In this document: piece after piece, positions 1-8,912 of the stretch | Numbering within the stretch: the stretch's first letter is position 1 | Layout of the letters: every line of letters begins with the position of its first letter | Assembly: GCF_900104895.1 (NCBI RefSeq) | Contig: NZ_LT629742.1 | Location: 930,001 to 994,000 of the forward strand | Direction of reading: 5' to 3' | DNA length: 64,000 nt | DNA from: Microterricola viridarii | GTDB taxonomy: Bacteria; Actinomycetota; Actinomycetes; Actinomycetales; Microbacteriaceae | Position numbers and translations under genes: made by a program | Notes under the pieces: model-generated | Seen by the model: only the letters and a program-made list of their open reading frames with translations | What the model was told of the DNA's origin: nothing | Databases searched by the model: none

Positions 1-189
1 CTGCTGTTCAGTGATGCGCGCAACAAGCCGGCCAACCTGCCGCCGGCGGTCGGCCTGCAGGGGCCGGAGTGGCTGAAGGTGTTCCTCGGCCGCTACGGCG
101 AGCAGATCACCACCGTCTTCCTCGACATCGCCGGGCCGCACCCGATGCAGGCGTCACCCGCCGATCTGCTGGCCGCCCTCGAACTGTAG
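1..189 (+). CDS. 3' end of an unidentified gene
   Basis: An open frame enters the window from the left in frame 1 and ends at TAG 187-189, giving the last 62 residues of a protein. The fragment is soluble-looking and ends in ADLLAALEL; it carries no motif I can assign. It points toward radA, which is convergent and ends 51 bases away. The codon usage (G or C in nearly every third position) supports a real gene, but the family cannot be named from this fragment. Confidence 0.6.
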   Translation: MLFSDARNKPANLPPAVGLQGPEWLKVFLGRYGEQITTVFLDIAGPHPMQASPADLLAALEL

Positions 190-239
190 CGCGGACCGGC
201 CGCGGAGGAGGCCGGAACGGGTGACGAACGCCGGGGCGC

Positions 240-1637
240 CTAGAAGACCCGGTCCAGCTCGCGCTCCCGGGCCTCCACGCGCCGCTCGCGCTGCTCGGCC
301 GGCGTGCCGGGCCCGGCCAGGCGCAGACGCTCGAGCGCGGCGGTAACGCTGCCGAGCTCGGCATCCAGAATCTTGTTGAAGCCCAGCCGCCTGGCCTCCG
401 CCCCGCGGTGCTTGCCGGCGTTGACCGGTCGCACCTCGCCGGCGAGGCTGATCTCACCGTAGGCGGCCATGTCGTGCGGCACGGGCCGGTCGTGCATCGC
501 GGAGGCGATGGCCACGGCGATCGCGAGGTCGGCGGCGGGCTCGGTTAGGCGCACCCCGCCGACCGTGGAGATGTAGACGTCCAGCTGGCCGACGCCGGAG
601 AGCTTCGCGCGCCGCTCCAGCACGGCCAGGATCATCGCGACGCGGGACGGGTCGACGCCGTTGACGACGCGGCGCGGCTGCGGGCCGGTGGACTTGACGA
701 GCAGCGCCTGAACCTCAACCGGCAGGGCGCGCCGGCCCTCGAGCGCCACGGTGACACAGGTGCCGCTGACGCCAGTGGCGCCGCGGCTGAGGAAGAGCCC
801 GCTCGGGTCGGGCACCTCGGCGATGCCGTCGCCGGTCATCTCGAAGCAGCCGACCTCGTCGGTCGGGCCGAAGCGGTTCTTCAGGGCGCGCACGAAGCGC
901 AGCGCCGTCTGGCGGTCGCCCTCGAACTGGCAGACGACGTCGACCAGGTGCTCCAGCAGCCGGGGGCCGGCGATCGAGCCGTCCTTGGTGACATGGCCGA
1001 CCAGCAGCACGGGCAGGTGCCGGTCCTTCGCCACCCGGATCAGGGTCGACGCGACCTCGCGCACCTGGCTGGGCTGGCCGGCCAGGCTGTCGGAGTTGGA
1101 GCTGGCGACGGTCTGCACCGAGTCGACGATGAGCAGCTGCGGCCCGACGGCGTCGATCTGGCCGAGGATGGTGGCCAGATCGGTCTCGGCGGCGAGGAAC
1201 AGCGTGGGCACGAGGGCGTTGGTGCGCTCGGCGCGCAGGCGCACCTGCTGCACCGACTCCTCGGCGCTGACGTACAGAACCTTCTGCCCGGTGGCCGCCG
1301 CGCGCGCCGCCACCTCCAGCAGCAGGGTGGACTTGCCGACGCCGGGCTCGCCACTCAAGAGGATCGCGGCACCCGGAACGATGCCGCCGCCGAGGACGCG
1401 GTCGAACTCGTTGATGCCGCTCGGCCAGTGTTGCACCGACTCGGTCGTGACGGCGGTGATGGGGCGGGCGGCACGGGCGTCGGACACCTGCACCGGCTTC
1501 AGCGCCCGGGCCGAGGCGCCCTGGTCTGCGGTGTCGAGCACGGTTCCCCACTGCTGGCATTCGCCGCATCGGCCGACCCAGCGGATGCTGGTCCAGCCGC
1601 ACTCGACGCAGCGGAAGGAACTCACGGATTTGGCCAT
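240..1637 (-). CDS. radA: DNA repair protein RadA (Sms)
   Basis: RadA is a RecA-like ATPase that helps process branched recombination intermediates in the cytoplasm. The 465-residue protein has the full family architecture: an N-terminal four-cysteine zinc finger (C10-x2-C13 and C24-x2-C27), a RecA-type core with Walker A GEPGVGKST near residue 95 and Walker B LLIVDSVQT, the RadA-specific KNRFG motif, and a C-terminal Lon-protease-like domain. Length matches the usual 450-470 residues. It starts at ATG 1637 and ends at TAG 240. It is transcribed away from the tRNA-Ser gene and is probably monocistronic here. Confidence 0.97.
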   Translation of the reverse strand: MAKSVSSFRCVECGWTSIRWVGRCGECQQWGTVLDTADQGASARALKPVQVSDARAARPITAVTTESVQHWPSGINEFDRVLGGGIVPGAAILLSGEPGVGKSTLLLEVAARAAATGQKVLYVSAEESVQQVRLRAERTNALVPTLFLAAETDLATILGQIDAVGPQLLIVDSVQTVASSNSDSLAGQPSQVREVASTLIRVAKDRHLPVLLVGHVTKDGSIAGPRLLEHLVDVVCQFEGDRQTALRFVRALKNRFGPTDEVGCFEMTGDGIAEVPDPSGLFLSRGATGVSGTCVTVALEGRRALPVEVQALLVKSTGPQPRRVVNGVDPSRVAMILAVLERRAKLSGVGQLDVYISTVGGVRLTEPAADLAIAVAIASAMHDRPVPHDMAAYGEISLAGEVRPVNAGKHRGAEARRLGFNKILDAELGSVTAALERLRLAGPGTPAEQRERRVEARERELDRVF

Positions 1638-1743
1638 GATCCGAGGGTAGCTTGACCCTCCGACACCGGGCCCGACACGGGGTCCGACACGCGCTCGGGT
1701 GCTCGATTCGCGCTGCGGGCCGCTGGCTACTAAACTTGTCCTC

Positions 1744-1833
1744 GGTACCGTGTCCGAGCGGCCGAAGGTACAACTCTCGAAAAGTTGTGTGGGTGAAAGT
1801 CCACCGTGGGTTCAAATCCCACCGGTACCGCCA
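1744..1833 (+). tRNA. tRNA-Ser (anticodon CGA)
   Basis: The cloverleaf can be drawn directly. Acceptor arms GGTACCG and CGGTACC pair fully, the anticodon stem CAACT/AGTTG encloses the loop CTCGAAA (anticodon CGA, reading UCG), a long class II variable arm follows, and the T arm contains GGTTCAAAT. The discriminator G is followed by an encoded CCA. The long variable arm and discriminator G are typical of serine tRNAs. Confidence 0.95.
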
Positions 1834-1836
1834 GAA

Positions 1837-1886
1837 AGACCCCCTGAATCTCAGTGAAAACTGCAGAGGCAGGGGGTCTTCTTTGT
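1837..1886 (+). terminator. Terminator of tRNA-Ser
   Basis: The inverted repeat AGACCCCCTG (1837-1846) / CAGGGGGTCT (1870-1879) is followed by the T-rich tract TCTTTGTTG. It sits 4 bases after the tRNA CCA. The stem resembles the hairpin at 3067-3100. Confidence 0.8.
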
Positions 1887-2043
1887 TGTCGGCCGCGTTT
1901 GCCCTCCTGGGCGCGGCCCCGATGCCCATACACGGTTTTTGCCGCCGCCACAAGGGTGTGCGCGGAGCGAAGCGACTTCGGTAGCGTCTCGCGAGAGGTT
2001 CTGCGGTCACCGCAGTTCCGGCCATTCCGAAAGGAGTATCAGA

Positions 2044-2208
2044 GTGAATATCCTGCTTGTCATCATCATTGTCGTGGCGATCGTGCTCGCGATCACCGGA
2101 GGTTTCGTTCAGTCGCTGAACTTCCTCCTCTGGGTGGGCATCGTGCTGCTCATCGTGGCGGTCATCGCCTGGTTGATTCGGTCTCTCTCGGGGCGGAGGA
2201 ACGGCTGA
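2044..2208 (+). CDS. Small two-helix membrane protein
   Basis: This 54-residue, very hydrophobic protein starts at GTG 2044, preceded by a good ribosome site AAAGGAG at 2030-2036. Residues about 2-20 (Ile/Val-rich) and 27-45 form two transmembrane helices separated by a short GGFVQSLNF turn, and the tail is basic (RSLSGRRNG). Its stop overlaps the ATG of the next gene (TGATG), so the two are translationally coupled. Function is unknown. Many actinobacteria carry such minimal membrane proteins near stress genes. Confidence 0.7.
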   Translation: MNILLVIIIVVAIVLAITGGFVQSLNFLLWVGIVLLIVAVIAWLIRSLSGRRNG

Positions 2209-2459
2209 TGAGCATCGGACTGGGGATCGCGCTGATCGCGATCGGGGCCATCTTGGTCTACGCGCTCAACTTCACCGTCGACTGGATCGACATCGACATG
2301 GTCGGCTACATCCTGATGGGAGCTGGCGCCGTCATCGTGATCATCGGCATCGTCCTGCTCGCACGCCGTCGGCGCAGCGTCGCCACGACGCACACCCAGG
2401 TAGACCCGGCCAGCGGCGAACGGCTCACGCGCAGCGAGAACTCCACGCCCGACCTCTGA
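2208..2459 (+). CDS. DUF6458 family membrane protein
   Basis: The protein has 83 residues. The N-terminal pattern MSIGLGIALIAIGAILVYAL, then VDWIDIDMVGYILMGAG, then a second helix ending in LLARRRR, matches the actinobacterial DUF6458 family as I recall it: two transmembrane helices joined by an acidic loop, with a polar C-terminal tail. Function is unknown. It is coupled to the preceding small membrane protein by a TGATG overlap. Confidence 0.85.
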   Translation: MSIGLGIALIAIGAILVYALNFTVDWIDIDMVGYILMGAGAVIVIIGIVLLARRRRSVATTHTQVDPASGERLTRSENSTPDL

Positions 2460-2577
2460 GCGCTGTTGCCACCCGGCACCGCAGGTTCTCCGCGCCTGCA
2501 ACGCGCACACAGCCGTTTCACAGGATGCCGGACCCAGGCCAGTGTTTCAGCGCAAATGCTTCGGCCCGCAAGCGGAG

Positions 2578-2601
2578 GATGTCCCCCGAATGGGTTGCAT
2601 T
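2578..2601. promoter_or_regulatory. Box conserved upstream of both GlsB-type genes
   Basis: This 24-base block, containing CCCCC-N4-GGGTTGCATT, is repeated with about four mismatches at 9626-9649. Both copies lie roughly 100-110 bases before paralogous stress-membrane-protein genes. A shared promoter or operator, or leftover duplication homology, would both explain it. Confidence 0.4.
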
Positions 2602-2699
2602 CGGCGCTGCAGGGTGGGACGGTGGAATCCGCTCGTCGTTCATCGACGGGCAGGGAACGGGCCTGAACCGCCCGACTCCCAACGAGAAGGGACATGACC

Positions 2700-2966
2700 A
2701 TGGGGTTCTTTGCATTTCTTCTCCTCGGCTTGCTTGCCGGGGCCATCGCCAAGCTGATTCTGCCCGGCGATCAGGGCGGCGGCTGGTTCGCCACGTTGCT
2801 GCTCGGCGTGCTCGGCGCGATGCTCGGCGGATGGCTGGGCGGGCTGCTGTTCAACGCCAACCTCGAAGACTTCTGGTCGATCCAGACCTGGCTTCTTGCG
2901 ATCGGAGGAGCGATAGTCGTGCTCCTGGTTTGGGGACTCATTGTCGGTCGCAAGAAGGCTGCGTAG
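2700..2966 (+). CDS. GlsB/YeaQ/YmgE-type stress membrane protein, copy 1
   Basis: This 88-residue transglycosylase-associated/GlsB-type membrane protein is associated with general stress in many bacteria; its biochemical role is unknown. It has an N-terminal helix (FFAFLLLGLLAGAIAKLI), the family signature PGDQGGGWFATLLLGVLGAM followed by GGWLGGLLF, and a C-terminal helix ending in GRKKAA. I chose ATG 2700 over ATG 2694 because AGAAGG then lies 9 bases upstream and the start aligns with the paralogue at 9761 (both begin MGFFAFLLLG). Confidence 0.9.
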   Translation: MGFFAFLLLGLLAGAIAKLILPGDQGGGWFATLLLGVLGAMLGGWLGGLLFNANLEDFWSIQTWLLAIGGAIVVLLVWGLIVGRKKAA

Positions 2967-2984
2967 CCGCAGCCTGTAGCGGCC

Positions 2985-3016
2985 CCCGCCGGCCCGGGGC
3001 TCTCCGGGCCGGCGGG
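2985..3016 (+). terminator. Hairpin after GlsB copy 1
   Basis: A perfect 13-bp GC stem (CCCGCCGGCCCGG / CCGGGCCGGCGGG) with a 6-base loop lies 19 bases after the stop codon. No T tract follows, as is common for actinobacterial terminators. Confidence 0.65.
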
Positions 3017-3066
3017 TGCCGCCGCACACACCTCGAAGCGGGCGCGGGCCGGCATCCGCCCGCGAG

Positions 3067-3100
3067 AAACCCCCTGTCTCGATCAGAGGCAGGGGGTTTT
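3067..3100. terminator. Bidirectional terminator
   Basis: AAACCCCCTGTCTC (3067-3080) pairs with GAGGCAGGGGGTTT (3086-3099) across a 5-base loop, with T on one side and A on the other. It lies between convergent genes (GlsB copy 1 and the lipoprotein gene). It is nearly the same hairpin as the one after tRNA-Ser. Confidence 0.8.
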
Positions 3101-3133
3101 GCGTGCCGTGGGAAGCGCCGCCCAGGCGTCGAT

Positions 3134-4099
3134 TCAGTCGCCGGGCGAGGTCATCACCACGGTGCCAGATTCCAGGGCGGCGAGCACGCAATCGGCCACG
3201 CGCTGTCGGTCAGCGGGCAGTGCGCCGAGCACGAAGGGGGCACGCAGGTAGGGGAACGGCTCGTCGACTCGGACGATCGCGGCCTCGTCAACAGCGGGGT
3301 CGGCGATGCACGCGATCGGCTCCTCGGCGGGCGCCCAGTCGGCCAACTCGAGCACGAACTCGCCACCGTATCTCCAGGTCTCGATCCCGACGGCGTCCGG
3401 GGGCCCGACGTCGTCCAGGTCGGGCAGGCCCGTGGTGTTCCAGTACTCGACGCTGGCGGCGAACTCGATGACTTGGTTGGCCCCGGTGGCCATGATGTCC
3501 GCGGCCGTAATGTCGGCCACGCTGGTGCCCACGGTGCGGCCGACGGTGACGTTCCCCTCCCACGGGGCGTTCCACTCCGCTGGTCGGAACTCGTAGGAGA
3601 CGACCCTAAACGCAACCGGGCCTTCGTGCCCGCCGGCGCTGGGTGTCACGATCTCTGCGTCCTGTCGCACGGGCGGGTACACCGACATCACGTCTCGAAC
3701 CATGCCGCCGGGGGAGAACGGGAGGTCCGTTGCGCCCATCTCGGCGTCGACGGCCGCCGCGGTCTCGTGCGGCGTCCGGGCGTCGGGGATGACTGCGATG
3801 GCCGTCCATGCCGACTCGCAGCGGTAGCCGAGGTCTCTGGTGTCGTCGAACCACCAGTTCTCCGCGGTGTCGCAGTTGTCCTGTTGCACGTCACCCAGCA
3901 CGATGACGCGGTCGGAGAGCACGAGCCGGGTCCGCATCTCCGCAAGCTGGGCTGCGGCCACGGCGCGCGCCTCGGGGATGCCCGGATCGGTCGGCGTCTG
4001 GTGCGGTTGGGGCGAGAAGATGCACCCGGAGAGCAGCAGCGCGAGCGCCACAGCTGCTGTGGTCGCGACCAGCGACCTTCGAACGGAAGTGTGCGTCAC
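3134..4099 (-). CDS. Hypothetical lipoprotein
   Basis: The 321-residue protein has a clear lipoprotein signal peptide: basic start (VRRS), hydrophobic core (VATTAAVALALLL) and lipobox LLSGC, so the mature protein is likely anchored outside the membrane by a diacylglyceryl cysteine. The rest is acidic with scattered cysteines and no recognisable catalytic motif. It faces GlsB copy 1 across a shared terminator. I do not recognise the family. No operon partner is evident. Confidence 0.75.
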   Translation of the reverse strand: MTHTSVRRSLVATTAAVALALLLSGCIFSPQPHQTPTDPGIPEARAVAAAQLAEMRTRLVLSDRVIVLGDVQQDNCDTAENWWFDDTRDLGYRCESAWTAIAVIPDARTPHETAAAVDAEMGATDLPFSPGGMVRDVMSVYPPVRQDAEIVTPSAGGHEGPVAFRVVSYEFRPAEWNAPWEGNVTVGRTVGTSVADITAADIMATGANQVIEFAASVEYWNTTGLPDLDDVGPPDAVGIETWRYGGEFVLELADWAPAEEPIACIADPAVDEAAIVRVDEPFPYLRAPFVLGALPADRQRVADCVLAALESGTVVMTSPGD

Positions 4100-4193
4100 C
4101 CGGTCACTGTACCGAGGGGCCGTTGCCCCGGCCGGTATTTCGCCGAGGCAGTCCGGGCCACGGCCTGTCGCACGCTCGGAGGGACCAATGGGC

Positions 4194-5636
4194 CTATCGG
4201 GGCGTCGGGGCGGCCGGCGGCGCCCCGACGGCGGGGAGGGTGACCGTCACGGTGAGGCCGACGCCCGGGCTGTTCTCCAGCGCGATGGTGCCGCCCGCGT
4301 TCGTGACGATGGCCGCGACGATGGCCAGCCCCAGTCCGGTGCCGCGGCCGGCGGCGCGGGAGGCGTCGCCGCGGCTGAACCGCTCCAGGGCGTGCGCCTC
4401 GAAGCCGGGCTCCAGGCCGCCGCCGGTGTCTGCCACGCGCAGCACCAGGGCGCCGCGGGCGAGCGCGAGCGTCACGGTGAGCGCACCGCCGCCCGGCATC
4501 GCCGTCACCGCGTTGCTGGCCAGATTGTCGATGATCCGACCGAAGTCCTCCGCCTTGATCGCGAACTGCGCACCGGCGCCGGGCCCCGCGAGGCCCTCGT
4601 AGCTGAGCTCGATGGCGGCGGACCCGAACCGGAAGCGGGCCCGCTCCACGGCGTCGCGGGCCTCCCGCTCGAGCTCGGCGGCATCCGAGAGCCCGCCCTC
4701 CTCGCGCGCGGCGAGCCCCTCCAGCGTCGAGAGCTCGAGCAACGAGTTCACCAGCGCCGTCAGCCGGGCCACATTGCGGCGGGCCCCCGCCACATCCTCG
4801 AGGAGCTGCTCGACCGACGACGCCTCGGCCTCGGCCAGCTGCAACTGCATGGTGAGAATCGCCAGCGGAGTGCGCAGCTCGTGGCTGGCATCCGAGACCA
4901 GCTGCCGCTCGCGCGATGCCGAGGCGCGCAGCCGCACGATCAGCTCGTTGAGCGTCTCGGCGAGCTCCGCGATCTCATCGCGGGCGGATGCCACCGGCAA
5001 CAGCTCCGTGCCGGGGCTCGCGCTCAGCTCCTCCGCGCTGGCGCGCAGCCGTTTCACCGGGGCGAGCGCCGCCGAGGTGAGCAGCCAAGCGGTGGCCGCC
5101 GTGCCCAGCACGATGAGGGCGAGGCCGACGAACAACAGCAGCCGCATCTCGTCGAGCACGGTCGACTCCTCGTGCCCGCTGCGCGCCGCGACGACATGCC
5201 ACTCGCCGCCCGCGGTGGTGATCGGCGTCGAGAGCACCAGGTAGCTGATGCCGGCGGACTGGGCGCTCTCCGGCGTCACCGAGCGCGGCGTGTGCGCCGC
5301 GACGAGATTCGGCAGCATGTCGCGCAGCGCGCTCGGCAGGGTATTCACCGGGGTGCTGCCGTCGGGCGCGACCACGGCGATGTGCTGGCCGAGCCCCGGC
5401 GGGTCCAGCGGGCCGCCGTCCTGGTTCTGCAACGCGCTCACGTAGGCCGCGCTGTCGCTCTGCAGCACCGCAATCGAGCCGTCGCGCAGGATCCGCTCGA
5501 TCTGCGCGTTGAACACGATGCCGGCGGCGAGGGAGATGAGCAGGGCGATCACGAGGCTGCCGCCGGCGATCCTGTTGCGGATCGTCAGCACCCGCGGAAG
5601 CGGACGGGGCGCCCCCGGGCGGGCGGCAGCCGGCAT
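4194..5636 (-). CDS. Sensor histidine kinase
   Basis: A 480-residue membrane histidine kinase. One helix lies at about residues 24-44, an extracytoplasmic sensor region of about 120 residues follows, and a second helix lies around 165-190. Then come a HAMP linker, the HisKA box SDASHELRTPLAIL (phosphorylated His near residue 251) and a HATPase domain with N box (DNLASNAVTAMPGGG), DTGGGL and GTGLGLAIV. It is downstream of the response regulator with a TGATG overlap, so the pair is co-translated. Its signal is unknown; it looks like the CssS/BaeS/TcrY-type kinases common in actinobacteria. Confidence 0.93.
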   Translation of the reverse strand: MPAAARPGAPRPLPRVLTIRNRIAGGSLVIALLISLAAGIVFNAQIERILRDGSIAVLQSDSAAYVSALQNQDGGPLDPPGLGQHIAVVAPDGSTPVNTLPSALRDMLPNLVAAHTPRSVTPESAQSAGISYLVLSTPITTAGGEWHVVAARSGHEESTVLDEMRLLLFVGLALIVLGTAATAWLLTSAALAPVKRLRASAEELSASPGTELLPVASARDEIAELAETLNELIVRLRASASRERQLVSDASHELRTPLAILTMQLQLAEAEASSVEQLLEDVAGARRNVARLTALVNSLLELSTLEGLAAREEGGLSDAAELEREARDAVERARFRFGSAAIELSYEGLAGPGAGAQFAIKAEDFGRIIDNLASNAVTAMPGGGALTVTLALARGALVLRVADTGGGLEPGFEAHALERFSRGDASRAAGRGTGLGLAIVAAIVTNAGGTIALENSPGVGLTVTVTLPAVGAPPAAPTPR

Positions 5637-6313
5637 CAGGGCTCCGCGGCGACGAGCCGGAATCCGACGCCGCGCTCGGTCACGATCTGCGCCCCACTCT
5701 CGCTGTGCTCGAGCTTGCGGCGCAGGTAGCTCACGTACTGGTCCACGACGTTCGGGTCGATGTGCTCGTTGGTCTCCCAGACCTGGGCGAGCAGCTCGGA
5801 ACGGCTCACCGTCTCTCCGGCCTGCGCGGCGAGGGCGCGGAGCACGTCGAACTCGGTGCGGCTGAGCGCCAGCTCGCGGTCGCCGGCCTTGGCACGGTGG
5901 CGCAACAGGTCGATGGTGAGCGTGCCAACCGTCAGCGCGCGTGGCGCCGTGAGCGCATCGCGACGGCGCACCGCCCGGATCCGCGCCGAGAGCTCGGCGA
6001 TGTCGAAGGGCTTGATCATGTAGTCGTCGGCACCGGCGTCGAGGCCGCGGATGCGGTCGCCGACGGCATCCCGCGCCGTCAGCAGGATGACGCCCATGGT
6101 CGGGTCGTGCGCCTTCAGCCGCCGGCTGAGCTCGAACCCGGACATGCCGGGCAGCATGACGTCGACGACGGCCAGCTCGAAGTCCTCTGCGGCCAACAGC
6201 GCCATGGCGGCGATGCCGTCGTGGGCCTCGGCCACCTGGTGCCCGTCGGCGCCGAGGCCGCGGCGCAGCAGCGCGGTGAGCTCTGGCTCGTCATCGACCA
6301 CCAGGATCCTCAC
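5636..6313 (-). CDS. OmpR/PhoB-type response regulator
   Basis: This DNA-binding response regulator partners the adjacent kinase. The receiver domain shows the acidic pair DDEPE, phosphoacceptor in VVDVMLPGMSG, LLTARDA and the conserved Lys in YMIKPFD. The C-terminal winged helix includes ELALSRTEFDVLRALA and DQYVSYLRRKL. I chose GTG 6313, which begins VRILVVDDEPE, because GGAGGGAG lies just upstream and the resulting 225 residues are the family norm; the longer frame to 6379 adds non-conserved residues. Confidence 0.94.
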   Translation of the reverse strand: MRILVVDDEPELTALLRRGLGADGHQVAEAHDGIAAMALLAAEDFELAVVDVMLPGMSGFELSRRLKAHDPTMGVILLTARDAVGDRIRGLDAGADDYMIKPFDIAELSARIRAVRRRDALTAPRALTVGTLTIDLLRHRAKAGDRELALSRTEFDVLRALAAQAGETVSRSELLAQVWETNEHIDPNVVDQYVSYLRRKLEHSESGAQIVTERGVGFRLVAAEP

Positions 6314-6488
6314 GGCACTCCCTCCGTCGGCTTGCACACATCCTAGGACCGGAATCGCTCGGCCAGACCGGGCGGGCACCCCCTCTCTGAAAGGGCTCTC
6401 ACGAAACGTTCATCAGAAATCATGCGCGGTCCAGTCGGCACTCAGACGATGAGAAATGTCCGAAGCCCGCAGCGGGAGGAGCGCCGAC

Positions 6489-8072
6489 ATGATCGATGTG
6501 CGCTCAGCTGTGGCCATGCGGATGCCGCACGCGGCGGCCCGCGCGCACCCGGCGCGTACCGCGGCAATGCTCGGCGCCGGCGCGGCACTGCTCTCCTTCG
6601 CGGGCAGCGGGATCCCCTCCTATTGGGGCGACGAGGCGGCCAGCGTGCTCTCGGCGGAACGCACCCTGCCCGGACTGTTCGGGCTGCTCGGGCAGATCGA
6701 CGCCGTGCACGGCGCCTACTACCTGTTCCTGCACTTCTGGGTGCAGCTGCTCGGCACGGGTGAGTGGGCGGTCAGGGCGCCGAGCGCCGTCGCCATCGGG
6801 GTCGCCGCCGCCGGCTGCTGCGTGCTCGGCCGCCGGCTGTTCGGGCCCGCGACCGGGCTCCTGGCCGGCATCCTCTTCGCCGTGCTGCCGCAGGCCACCC
6901 ACATGGGCGCGGAGGCGCGCTCGTACGCCTTCACCATGGCGGCCGCCACCTGGCTGCTGATCTGGCTGCTCATGTTGCTCGACCGGCAGGAGCAGCGCCC
7001 CCGGGTGTGGGCCGGCTACGGGGTGGCGACCGCCGGCTCGATCTACCTCTTCCTCTACCTCGGGCTGATGCTGCCCGTCGGGGCGGTCGTGCTGGTGATC
7101 CTGCGCGCACCGAGGCGCACCTGGGCGGGTTGGGCGCGCGCGGCCGCGCTGGCGCTGCTGCTCGCACTGCCCATCCTCGTCGCCGCCGTGCTGCAGCGGG
7201 CGCAGATCAGCTTCCTCGCCGAGCGCGGATATGCGACGCCCGATGCGGTGCTCGTGTCGCAATGGTTCGGCTGGCCGGGCCTCGCGCTCCTCGCCTGGGC
7301 GCTTATCGTGATCGCGCTGCTGGGCGCGGTGCGAGCTCTCCCCGCGTCGCACGGCGCCGCGGCGCAGCGCGCCGAGCGGATACCGGCCGCAATGGGAGCC
7401 GCACTGCCGCACCGCGACGCGGTGCTCATAGTCACTGCGTGGCTGGTGCTGCCGACCGCCGCGGTGTTGCTCGTGAACGCGGTCGCGCTGCCGGTCTACA
7501 GCGTGCGCTACCTCGCCTTCAGTGCGCCGGCCGCCGCCCTGCTGATGGCGGTTGGGCTGCGCGCCGTCGCCACGTGGGCGCTCGGCCCCTGGCGAGCCTC
7601 GGCGCGTAGGCAGCAGCTCGGGCTGCTGGCCGGCACGCTCGTCATCGCGGCGCTCGCCGCACCCAGCTACCTCGGGCAGCGCACCCCCTTCGCCCAGGGC
7701 GGCAGCGACCTGCGCCAACTGGCCGAAACCGTCGCCGCCAACGGGCAGCGCGGCGATGCGGTCGTCTTCGACGAATCCGTGCGGCCCTCGCTCCGCCCGC
7801 GCCTGGCGCTCGACCTCTACCCCGCACACTTCGCCGACTACGACGACGTGATGCTCGACACTCGCTACGTGCAGCGAACCCGGTTGTGGGACACGGTGCG
7901 ACCGCTCGCCGAGCTCGGCGCCCGGGTACAGGGCCACAGTACGGTGTGGGCCGTCGAGCGCGGCGCGGACCGCCCAGATGTCACCGCGCTCGAGGCACTC
8001 GGCTACCGCGTGGACGCGGCCATGCCGATCAACACCACCACAGTCTTCAAACTCACGAAGGAGCAGCCATGA
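6489..8072 (+). CDS. GT39-like polyprenol-dependent glycosyltransferase, membrane
   Basis: A 527-residue polytopic protein of the ArnT/PMT (GT39, DUF2029-like) class, which moves a sugar from a polyprenyl phosphate donor on the outer face of the membrane. The loop after the first helix contains the expected acidic motif (YWGDEAASVL) and HGAYYLFLHFW; MGAEARSYAFTMA follows in a later loop; about ten hydrophobic helices fill the rest. I selected ATG 6489 because GGGAGGA lies 8 bases upstream; ATG 6456 lacks a site. It overlaps the mannose synthase gene (ATGA), which probably makes its donor. Confidence 0.85.
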   Translation: MIDVRSAVAMRMPHAAARAHPARTAAMLGAGAALLSFAGSGIPSYWGDEAASVLSAERTLPGLFGLLGQIDAVHGAYYLFLHFWVQLLGTGEWAVRAPSAVAIGVAAAGCCVLGRRLFGPATGLLAGILFAVLPQATHMGAEARSYAFTMAAATWLLIWLLMLLDRQEQRPRVWAGYGVATAGSIYLFLYLGLMLPVGAVVLVILRAPRRTWAGWARAAALALLLALPILVAAVLQRAQISFLAERGYATPDAVLVSQWFGWPGLALLAWALIVIALLGAVRALPASHGAAAQRAERIPAAMGAALPHRDAVLIVTAWLVLPTAAVLLVNAVALPVYSVRYLAFSAPAAALLMAVGLRAVATWALGPWRASARRQQLGLLAGTLVIAALAAPSYLGQRTPFAQGGSDLRQLAETVAANGQRGDAVVFDESVRPSLRPRLALDLYPAHFADYDDVMLDTRYVQRTRLWDTVRPLAELGARVQGHSTVWAVERGADRPDVTALEALGYRVDAAMPINTTTVFKLTKEQP

Positions 8073-8833
8073 CCCGCACAATCGTCGTGATTCCGACGTA
8101 CAACGAGATCGAGAACCTCGAAGCCGTCGCCCGGCGCCTGCTGGAGGCCGTACCGGAGGTCGAGCTGCTCGTCGTCGACGACAACTCGCCTGACGGCACA
8201 GGGCGCCTGGCGGAGGACCTGGCCGCCGCCGATGCGCGCATCCATGTGCTGCACCGACCGGGCAAGGGCGGCCTCGGCGCCGCCTACCGGGCCGGTTTCG
8301 CCTGGGCGCTGGGGCACGGCGCCGACGTCGTTGTCGAGATGGACGCCGACGGCTCGCACCTGCCGGAGCAGTTGCCGCGCCTGCTGGACGGGCTCCGTGC
8401 GGCCGACGTCGTGATCGGCTCCCGCTGGGTGCCGGGCGGCGCGGTGCGCGGCTGGCCCGCCCACCGCAAGCTGATCTCCCTGGCCGGCAGCGAGTATGCG
8501 CGCCTCGCCCTCGGGGTGACGCAGCGTGATGCCACGGGCGGATTCCGGGCCTTCACCGCCCCCGCACTGGCGCGGATCGGGGCCGAACGCTCCACCAGTC
8601 AGGGCTATGGCTTCCAGATCGAGACGCTCTGGCAGGCGGTCGGGCAGGGGCTGCGCGTGATCGAGGTGCCGATCACCTTCGTGGAACGGGTCAACGGCAG
8701 CTCGAAGATGAGCGCCGGCATCGTGGTGGAGGCGATGCTGCGGGTCACCGTGTGGGGGCTCGCCGCGCTGCCGGCGCGGGTGCGCCGGCGCCGGCCGGCC
8801 GTGGCCGTGAGCGCGGCCCCCGTGCACCGCTAG
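8069..8833 (+). CDS. Polyprenol monophosphomannose synthase (GT2)
   Basis: The 254-residue GT2 enzyme transfers mannose from GDP-mannose to polyprenol phosphate at the cytoplasmic face, giving the donor for lipoglycan or protein mannosylation. It shows VVIPTYNEIENL, VVDDNSPDGTG, GKGGLGAAYRAGFAWAL, the metal-binding EMDADGSH, GSRWVPGG and ATGGFRAF, all typical of the Dpm1/Ppm1 catalytic domain. It lacks the transmembrane acyltransferase or GtrA domains found fused in some species. ATG 8069 overlaps the stop of the glycosyltransferase, with AAGGAG upstream. Confidence 0.93.
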   Translation: MTRTIVVIPTYNEIENLEAVARRLLEAVPEVELLVVDDNSPDGTGRLAEDLAAADARIHVLHRPGKGGLGAAYRAGFAWALGHGADVVVEMDADGSHLPEQLPRLLDGLRAADVVIGSRWVPGGAVRGWPAHRKLISLAGSEYARLALGVTQRDATGGFRAFTAPALARIGAERSTSQGYGFQIETLWQAVGQGLRVIEVPITFVERVNGSSKMSAGIVVEAMLRVTVWGLAALPARVRRRRPAVAVSAAPVHR

Positions 8834-8912
8834 CCGGCATCCCCGGTAGCAGGAAATCATCCCCGGCGCCGCGACGTAGGCTGGGGGAACGCCCACCGGG
8901 AGGGGGTGCAGC

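Noticed and set aside
1744-1833. tRNA-Ser as an attachment site for an integrated element
   Set aside because: No integrase, no duplicated tRNA 3' end seen downstream, and ordinary chromosomal genes follow.
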